NCBI RefSeq assembly: GCF_009604425.1
Contig: NZ_WEGI01000007.1
Span: 124,001-188,000, forward strand
Origin: Nocardia aurantia
GTDB lineage: Bacteria; Actinomycetota; Actinomycetes; Mycobacteriales; Mycobacteriaceae
Reading direction: 5' to 3'
DNA: 64,000 nt
Below, piece by piece: positions 58,480 through 64,000 of this stretch (positions within the stretch are counted from its first letter, which is position 1; each line of letters starts with the position of its first letter). The notes beneath the pieces were generated by a model. The model was not told the DNA's origin. It ran no database searches and was given only the letters and a program-made list of their open reading frames with translations. Position numbers and translations under genes: made by a program.

Positions 58480-60054
58480 ATGCGTGGTGTCAACGGCCCC
58501 GCTCCGCTCGGCGCAGCGGCTCGCCCGGCCCCCGCGCGTCCCGCCCCGAGCGGCGGCACACCCACACCACCGAGACCCGCTGACGCCACCGCAGCCATCT
58601 GCCGACCGGCACCCACCGCGGCCACCGACCCGCATGCACTGCGCCCCTCTTCGAACGGCCGGCTTTCCCTGGCGGCTGTCGGCGCGCTGGTGCCGGCGCG
58701 GTCCTCGGGCCGCGAGGCGGTTCCGGTGGCCGCCGACGGGAAAGCTCCGGCCGGCCTGCCGGACCGGCCGGTCGTTCACCTGCCAGGAACCGGTGACGAT
58801 CTGCCGGCGGTCGCTGTGGAGCGGACCCCCGGCTGGACGGGTGCCGGCGAGACCGGGCCTCGTGCGAGCCGTACCGGCGTCACCGGGCGCGGTGCCGCCG
58901 CCCGCCGATTCCCGGCCCGCCGGATCGGTTGCGCATTCGCCGCTGTCGCCACGGTGGGTCTGCTCACCGGGTGTTCCTCGCAGCACGCCGACGACAAGGT
59001 GCCTGCCGCCGCACCCGCCTCGGCCGCGGTCTCCCCACCGGCGGCCCGCACACCGGCCGGCAGCGTCATCACCGCCGCGCCGATCGCCGCACTGCTGGCC
59101 GTGCCCGGTGGCGGCCGGCTGGCCGAACTGGACACCGACGGCGTCACCGTCCACCTGCTCGACCTCGCCCCGTCGACCGGCACGGCCGGCAACCCCGCAC
59201 CCGGTGCAACCGGCTCGGCACCCGCGGCGGCACCCGGGTCCGCCGCACCGGCACCGAGCGGACCGGCTGACCCCGCCGCACCGGGTACCCCCGGCACGCC
59301 GATCTTCGGCGCCACCCGCACCGTCACCCTGCCCGCGAAGACCGCCGCCCTCGCCCCCGGCGCCCCGGGGGAGGTCCTCGCCGCCGCCGGACCGCAGATC
59401 CTGCACCTCGACACCGCCACCGGCACGGTCCGCGCCACCGCGATCGGCGCCGACACCCGCGCGGTCGCCCGCCGGGCGGACGGCACACTGGCCGTGGCGC
59501 TGGCCGACCACCGGGTCCTGGTCGTCGCCGACGACGGTCACGTCCTGCACACCGTGACCGGCTTGACCGGCGCCGATTCCGTCGCCGCCGCCGGAGACGC
59601 GGTCACCGTGCTGGACCTCGCGCAGACCAGCCTCACCGAACTCGACCTCGGCCACGGCAGAGCGAGTCTGGCGTTGCGCGCCGGGACCGGCGCCACCGGA
59701 CTGATCGCCGACCACTACCAGCGGCTGCTGGTCACGGACACCGCCGGTGGCGCTCTGCTGGTGTACACTCCCGATCCACTCGTGCTGCGGCAGCGTTTCC
59801 CGGTAGGCTCTTCGCCCTACGCACTCGCCTACGATCAGCGATCCGAAACCGTCTGGGTCACGCTGACCGGCAGTAACGAAGTCGCCGGATTCGATCTGTC
59901 GACGGGTATACCGGAGGAAGTGGGTCGCTACGCGACCGTGCGTCAACCGGACTCGGTGACGATCGACGACCGCACCGGCGACATGTTCGTCGGGTCCGCG
60001 ACCGGGGACGGTCTGCAGCGGATCGCCGCGGACGACAGGAAGAGAGGGCAGTGA
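58480..60054 (+). CDS. Beta-propeller lipoprotein (LppL-like); N-terminus uncertain
   Basis: The C-terminal ~330 residues contain repeated strands (HVLHTVTGL, LLVYTPDPLVLRQRF, VWVTLTGSNEVAGFD, DMFVGSATGDGL) typical of a YncE-like beta-propeller. A lipoprotein signal with a Cys in LLTGCSSQ comes first. With the ATG at 58480 (AAGGAG upstream) that signal would lie at residue ~165, too far in to work; a GTG at 58816 puts the Cys at 53 and is a better biological start. The gene is followed by the DUF5703-like gene (TGATG, 1-bp overlap) and pyrD, as in mycobacteria, so LppL-like is the likely identity. Confidence 0.75.
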   Translation: MRGVNGPAPLGAAARPAPARPAPSGGTPTPPRPADATAAICRPAPTAATDPHALRPSSNGRLSLAAVGALVPARSSGREAVPVAADGKAPAGLPDRPVVHLPGTGDDLPAVAVERTPGWTGAGETGPRASRTGVTGRGAAARRFPARRIGCAFAAVATVGLLTGCSSQHADDKVPAAAPASAAVSPPAARTPAGSVITAAPIAALLAVPGGGRLAELDTDGVTVHLLDLAPSTGTAGNPAPGATGSAPAAAPGSAAPAPSGPADPAAPGTPGTPIFGATRTVTLPAKTAALAPGAPGEVLAAAGPQILHLDTATGTVRATAIGADTRAVARRADGTLAVALADHRVLVVADDGHVLHTVTGLTGADSVAAAGDAVTVLDLAQTSLTELDLGHGRASLALRAGTGATGLIADHYQRLLVTDTAGGALLVYTPDPLVLRQRFPVGSSPYALAYDQRSETVWVTLTGSNEVAGFDLSTGIPEEVGRYATVRQPDSVTIDDRTGDMFVGSATGDGLQRIAADDRKRGQ

Positions 60055-60335
60055 TGGCTCCGGCCCCGGGTACCGGTTCCCACCAGCCGCACCGTTCGCG
60101 TCGCAACGCGGTTCCAGCAGGCTGGGAAACCACCAGTGACGAGGGAGAATACGAGTACGTGCCGTTACGACTGCCACCGGATGTGAACCGGGTGACCGCG
60201 TCGATGCGCCTGACGATCCAGGCCGAGTACGGCGGATGGGAACTGTCACGGGTGCGGGCCTACACCGACGGCAGCCGGCGCGTGCTGCTGCGCCGCCGCA
60301 AGACCAGCCACCCGGTCCCCGAACCGGGAATGTGA
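60054..60335 (+). CDS. DUF5703-like small protein
   Basis: 93 aa. A disordered ~25-residue start precedes YEYVPLRLPPDVNRVTASMRL and AEYGGWELSRVRAYTDGSRRVLLRRRK, a compact alpha/beta unit of a small actinobacterial family found next to pyrD. No catalytic residues are evident. The ATG overlaps the LppL-like stop by 1 bp, and pyrD starts 7 bp after its stop, so all three are one operon. Confidence 0.75.
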   Translation: MAPAPGTGSHQPHRSRRNAVPAGWETTSDEGEYEYVPLRLPPDVNRVTASMRLTIQAEYGGWELSRVRAYTDGSRRVLLRRRKTSHPVPEPGM

Positions 60336-60342
60336 GGCCGGC

Positions 60343-61425
60343 ATGTACTCCCTATTGCTACGGCTGATGTTCCTGCTGCCGCCGGAACGCATCCACCATG
60401 TGGCGTTCCTCGCGATCCGGGTGGCGACCCGATTCGGCGCCGGCCGCCGGCTCGCGGCCCTGTTGTTCGCCGTCGACGACCCGATCCTCGCCGTCGACGC
60501 GTTCGGGGTGCGGTTCCCCGCCCCGCTGGGCCTGGCCGCCGGATTCGACAAGAACGCCGAGGGCGTCGACGCCTGGGGTGCGCTCGGTTTCGGATTCGCC
60601 GAGATCGGCACCGTCACCGCGCAGGCCCAGCCCGGCAACCCCGCGCCGCGGCTGTTCCGGCTGCCCGCCGACCACGCGCTGATCAACCGGATGGGTTTCA
60701 ACAACGACGGCGCCGCCGCGGCAGCGGACCGGGTGCGCCACCGGCGGCCCGGCGGCGTGCCGCTGGGCGCCAACATCGGCAAGACCAAGATCACACCGCC
60801 CGAACGCGCCGCCGGCGACTACGCGCACAGCGCCGCGCTGCTGGGCCCGCTGGCCGACTTCGTCGTCGTCAACGTGTCCTCCCCGAACACTCCCGGCTTG
60901 CGCGACCTGCAGGCCGTCGAATCGCTGCGCCCGATCCTGGCCGCGGTGCTCGCCGAAACCGACAGACCGGTGCTGGTGAAGATCGCCCCCGACCTGTCCG
61001 ACGAGGACATCGACGCCGTCGCCGACCTCGCCGTGGAACTCGGCCTGGCCGGCATCGTCGCCACCAACACCACCATCGCCCGCACCGGCCTGCGCACCCC
61101 CGCCGCCGAGGTCGAGGCGATGGGGTCCGGTGGCCTGTCCGGCCCGCCGGTCGCGCACCGTTCGCTGGAGGTGCTGCGGCGGCTGTACGCGCGGGCCGGG
61201 GACCGGCTGGTGCTGATCTCCGTCGGCGGGATCACCGACGCCGACCAGGCCTTCGAACGCATCCTCGCCGGCGCCACCCTGCTGCAGGGCTACACCGGTT
61301 TCATTTACGGCGGCCCCGCCTGGGCCCGGCACATCCACCGCGGCATCGCCGCGCGGCTGCGCGCCGGTGGCTACGCGAATATCGCCGCGGCGGTCGGCGC
61401 CGCCCACAGCGCCAACCGCGCCTGA
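60343..61425 (+). CDS. pyrD: Dihydroorotate dehydrogenase (quinone), class 2
   Basis: 360 aa. A membrane-associating N-terminal helical part (residues 1-40) is followed by the FMN barrel. The substrate motif LGLAAGFDKNAEGVDAW, the catalytic Ser of VVVNVSSPNTPGLR (179/180), the Lys of VLVKIAPDLS, TNTTI and the FMN phosphate loop GGI are all present. The class 2 layout indicates a quinone as electron acceptor. It oxidises dihydroorotate to orotate in pyrimidine synthesis. GAGG precedes the ATG. Last gene of the LppL-like/DUF5703-like/pyrD operon, followed by a strong hairpin. Confidence 0.95.
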   Translation: MYSLLLRLMFLLPPERIHHVAFLAIRVATRFGAGRRLAALLFAVDDPILAVDAFGVRFPAPLGLAAGFDKNAEGVDAWGALGFGFAEIGTVTAQAQPGNPAPRLFRLPADHALINRMGFNNDGAAAAADRVRHRRPGGVPLGANIGKTKITPPERAAGDYAHSAALLGPLADFVVVNVSSPNTPGLRDLQAVESLRPILAAVLAETDRPVLVKIAPDLSDEDIDAVADLAVELGLAGIVATNTTIARTGLRTPAAEVEAMGSGGLSGPPVAHRSLEVLRRLYARAGDRLVLISVGGITDADQAFERILAGATLLQGYTGFIYGGPAWARHIHRGIAARLRAGGYANIAAAVGAAHSANRA

Positions 61426-61441
61426 GACCCCCGAGCATCAT

Positions 61442-61464
61442 CCGGCCCGACGTTCCCGGGCCGG
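61442..61464 (+). terminator. Hairpin after pyrD
   Basis: CCGGCCCG and CGGGCCGG form a perfect 8-bp stem with a 7-nt loop, 17 bp after the pyrD stop. The remaining 325 bp up to the next gene show no gene or further structure that I can support. Confidence 0.6.
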
Positions 61465-61789
61465 GTAACCGTCATCCCAGCAGGTGCCGCGATCGCGGCC
61501 AGCGCCTGCGTGCGGTCAGCGGCTGCGGCAGCCGCCACCGCCAGCGGCCCTGCCCCGGTGGGTGTACCCCGCTGGTCATGATCCGGTCGGTCGTGTAGCC
61601 GGGTCACGGCCACACGAGTGGCCACTCCCGTTGCGGGCGCCGCTGGCGTGCGGGTGGCCTCGTACCGGATCACGGTTGTCTCAGGCAGAATTATCGCCGA
61701 CTCCGATCACCGCCGTGATCGTCTGCTGCCGATAGCCGAGCAGATCGATCAGTGGTGCACTTCGGTCCGGCGGCCGCACAGTGATCCGG

Positions 61790-64000
61790 CTACTCGGCGG
61801 ATCGAATCCACATGCTCAACATCGACAAGTGCGGCACGATCAACGCCTCGGGCTGGCCGCGACTGAGGAAGTCGTCGGCGGTTTCCGAGCCGCTGAGGAC
61901 CGCGATGAAACATATGCCATTTCCCTGCGCGACACGGAGATCCCGGTAGCTGTCGCCGATGTAGACTATCTCGCTCTTCGGTATCTTTTTGTCGAACACC
62001 AGATATTTCAGTGCGTCTCGCAGAACCTCGGGGTCGGGTTTGTGTACCGTCGTGTTGTCCGCACTGTAGATCTCGTCGAAGAAATCTGCGATACCGAGTT
62101 GCCGCAGATCCTGTTCGATCAGTGACTGTTTACCCGAGCTAACAATTATCTGGCTGCATCCCTCGAAGCGAAGTCGTGCAATCAGCGACACCGCACCTCT
62201 GGCAGGTGCTGGTTTCGCATCCTGCATGAGGCGTGCATATCGGCTGATAAAATCTGCTCGCTCTTCCTCGTCACGGAAGTCGATCAGTGCGGACATCATC
62301 TCATCGAACGGCCTGCCCCATTCCCGCCGAATGCTGTCGTCGTCCACGGCGCGGCCGAAATCGGCAGCGGCCTGCCTCATGACGGGCCATCGGGTGTGGG
62401 TGGTGGCGGCGACGGTGTCGTCGAAGTCCAGGATTATCGCCCTGCACCTGCGCATCACGGCCGATATCGTCTGTAGTTCCGGGTCGGGCCGCAGGTCCGC
62501 GAGATTGTCGATGATCAGTTTCGCTTCGATTTCTTCCTTCACGCCGAGCCGGGTGAAGATCCGGAGTGCCGATTCTGCGTAGATTCCGGCATCGCGATAA
62601 TTCGAGTCCATCACAAACATCTTGGACAGCCCGAGCAGACATTGCGCTTCCACCATCGGACTGCCGACGAGCCGAGCGAGGTTCAGGCCCAGTAGCCAAT
62701 ATTCCCTCGCCTGTTCGGCCGACGAGGAAGCCTTTTCCTGCTCGGCTTCCGCTGCACTACGTTCGTACAGCGCATCCGCCAAGTGGCTGAGAGTTACCGC
62801 GAGACCTTCCTTCGCATTCATCTCTTCGTTCTTGCGTTCCGCTTCCCTGAAGCGTTCTTCCGCATCGTCGAACTCGCCGCTCTGGTACAGGCAGGTACCG
62901 AGTTCGACCAGGGTCAGCGCTCGGTCCCAGTCGTCACCCACCGAGACGGCGGCATCCAGTACCTTTTCGAAGTACTCCCGGGCGGTGCCGAGATCGCCTA
63001 TTTCGAAAGCGATATCCCCCCGCAGCCGGTTCGTTTCGCGCCGGTCGTCGTCATCGGCATCGCCGGGAAGATAGATATCGCTGAGCTCGAGCATTCTTCG
63101 GGCTTCGGATACGTGTCCTCGGCGTAACCGTACTCGTCCCATGATGGCGTACTGCCTGGCCTGCTCGGCCGGGTTCCGCATCTCCTCAGCAGCCCGTACG
63201 GCGTTTTCGCAGAGGTGTAACAGATCGAGCCAGTACCCGCGGCTCCACAGGAACCCGGACATCGCGTTGGCGAATCCGACGGCATCGGAGCTTCTCCTCT
63301 TTGTCGCGGCGAGGGAAGCGAAGTGCAGTATGTTCCGATAATCCAGATCCAGAATACTGGAGTGTTCCGCCGATTTGTAGAATTCCGAGTTGGCGGTGGC
63401 GAAGCCGAGGTAGAAATCGATCAGCGCGTCGTCCAGTTCCGCGGTCGCGGAACTACCGTGGGTCCGCTGTGCGACATAAGCTCGCATCAGCGGGTGCAAA
63501 CGCAGTCTGCGAGAGTACATTTCGCCGACGTGCACAGACTCGATAAGCGAGGAATCGACGAGTCGTTCGACTGCCTTGCGCAGCTGATATTCGGTCATGT
63601 GCAGGCACGCCGCCAACGAGTCTGTCGACACCGTGGACGGATGACGTTCCAGGGCTGCGACGATCAGATCGTATCCCCGCTTGTCCGCGAGTATCTCCTC
63701 CCAAGCATGCTCGAAAATCGGCGCGAACAGATCGGGGTCGTCCCCGGCGCGCAGGCGCTCTATCACCCGCTTCAATCCACCGCTGCTGTAGCGTAGCTGG
63801 CCGATCGTCAGCCGTATGGCCAGCGGATTCCCTCCGGTGGCCTGGATGAATTCGGCGAGGACCCGGTTCTCGTTGTTCACACGCTCGGCTATCCCGAGCC
63901 GACTGCTCTCCTTTTCCACCAGTTCACTGCTGGAATGCTCGTCCAGGGCCGAAACTTCGACAAACAGAGAGTCTTTATCGTAGACCGTCCGGGACGTGAC
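61790..64000 (-). CDS. STAND-type NTPase with TPR repeats and C-terminal HAD phosphatase (partial, 5' end beyond the window)
   Basis: The frame stays open to the right edge, so only the last ~736 residues are seen. They include the end of an NB-ARC-like ATPase (GGNPLAIRLTIGQLR is the GxP sensor motif), a winged-helix domain (about the next 150 residues), a TPR array (about 63480 down to 62480) and a HAD hydrolase. The HAD motifs are complete: DFDDT, VSSGK, HKPDPE and GDSYRDL. The Walker A/B part lies outside. GC is visibly lower than in neighbouring genes. Domain order suggests a switch protein; the HAD could be effector or sensor. Nothing else is known to me. Confidence 0.8.
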   Translation of the reverse strand, partial: VTSRTVYDKDSLFVEVSALDEHSSSELVEKESSRLGIAERVNNENRVLAEFIQATGGNPLAIRLTIGQLRYSSGGLKRVIERLRAGDDPDLFAPIFEHAWEEILADKRGYDLIVAALERHPSTVSTDSLAACLHMTEYQLRKAVERLVDSSLIESVHVGEMYSRRLRLHPLMRAYVAQRTHGSSATAELDDALIDFYLGFATANSEFYKSAEHSSILDLDYRNILHFASLAATKRRSSDAVGFANAMSGFLWSRGYWLDLLHLCENAVRAAEEMRNPAEQARQYAIMGRVRLRRGHVSEARRMLELSDIYLPGDADDDDRRETNRLRGDIAFEIGDLGTAREYFEKVLDAAVSVGDDWDRALTLVELGTCLYQSGEFDDAEERFREAERKNEEMNAKEGLAVTLSHLADALYERSAAEAEQEKASSSAEQAREYWLLGLNLARLVGSPMVEAQCLLGLSKMFVMDSNYRDAGIYAESALRIFTRLGVKEEIEAKLIIDNLADLRPDPELQTISAVMRRCRAIILDFDDTVAATTHTRWPVMRQAAADFGRAVDDDSIRREWGRPFDEMMSALIDFRDEEERADFISRYARLMQDAKPAPARGAVSLIARLRFEGCSQIIVSSGKQSLIEQDLRQLGIADFFDEIYSADNTTVHKPDPEVLRDALKYLVFDKKIPKSEIVYIGDSYRDLRVAQGNGICFIAVLSGSETADDFLSRGQPEALIVPHLSMLSMWIRSAE

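Overview
The window is high-GC actinobacterial DNA. GTG starts are frequent, genes are compact, and regulators often sit divergent to their targets. A Nocardia or close mycolic-acid relative fits best. The sequence reasons are a rifampicin monooxygenase with a near-perfect rifamycin-associated element, an MmpL-type transporter with a partner lipoprotein, an LppL-like gene next to pyrD, an L,D-transpeptidase, S1 and L7/L12 proteins very close to mycobacterial types, and several fatty-acid/CoA genes with TetR regulators. No tRNA, rRNA, phage, integrase, transposase or CRISPR array was seen.

Layout. 1-7.2 kb: tail of an acyl-CoA dehydrogenase-like gene, two very small genes, a truncated ribosomal S1 paralogue, a membrane-anchored methyltransferase, an ABC exporter, and a two-gene operon (dihydrodipicolinate synthase-like aldolase plus double-hotdog protein). 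7.2-17.2 kb: a lipoprotein sulfatase with its own formylglycine-generating enzyme, the rifampicin monooxygenase with its element, a TetR repressor on two canonical tet operators divergent from a tiny basic protein and an oxidoreductase, a second TetR divergent from a thiolase, and a small zinc-ribbon protein. 17.2-27.6 kb: minisatellite-rich DNA around a zinc-ribbon protein, an HNH lipoprotein, a histidine phosphatase, an NlpC/P60 protein, LysR, a metallo-beta-lactamase-fold protein, a Rieske oxygenase with divergent TetR, an orphan L7/L12 gene whose 3' end is copied in tandem, and a double Lrp/AsnC regulator. 27.6-41 kb: PLP decarboxylase, D-aminoacylase-like amidohydrolase, acyl-ACP thioesterase, two overlapping CrcB fluoride channels, an ABC-2 drug exporter with divergent TetR, a second FAD monooxygenase with TetR, and a very large L,D-transpeptidase with a disordered cytoplasmic half. 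41-49.5 kb: a fused double CoA-transferase, a MazF-like toxin-antitoxin pair, an alpha-methylacyl-CoA racemase, an SDR with divergent XRE regulator, and a DHA2-type MFS exporter. 49.6-61.4 kb: M20 peptidase and PEBP protein, a long-chain acyl-CoA ligase, a GTP cyclohydrolase II gene beside its deleted tandem copy, a lipoprotein-MmpL pair, and the LppL-like / DUF5703-like / pyrD operon. 61.8-64 kb: the 3' part of a lower-GC gene encoding a STAND-type NTPase with TPRs and a C-terminal HAD phosphatase. It runs off the right edge.

Themes. Many units are a regulator plus divergent enzyme with a visible palindrome between them (13.7, 15.7, 25.3 and 34.6 kb). Lipid and acyl-CoA metabolism recurs: thiolase, thioesterase, two CoA-transferase-family genes with similar promoter motifs, FadD and MmpL. 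Antibiotic-defence logic is visible in the rifampicin element, the tet operators and three exporters. The least understood locus is the STAND-TPR-HAD gene. The paralogous ribosomal proteins and the unusually dense short tandem repeats also deserve attention.
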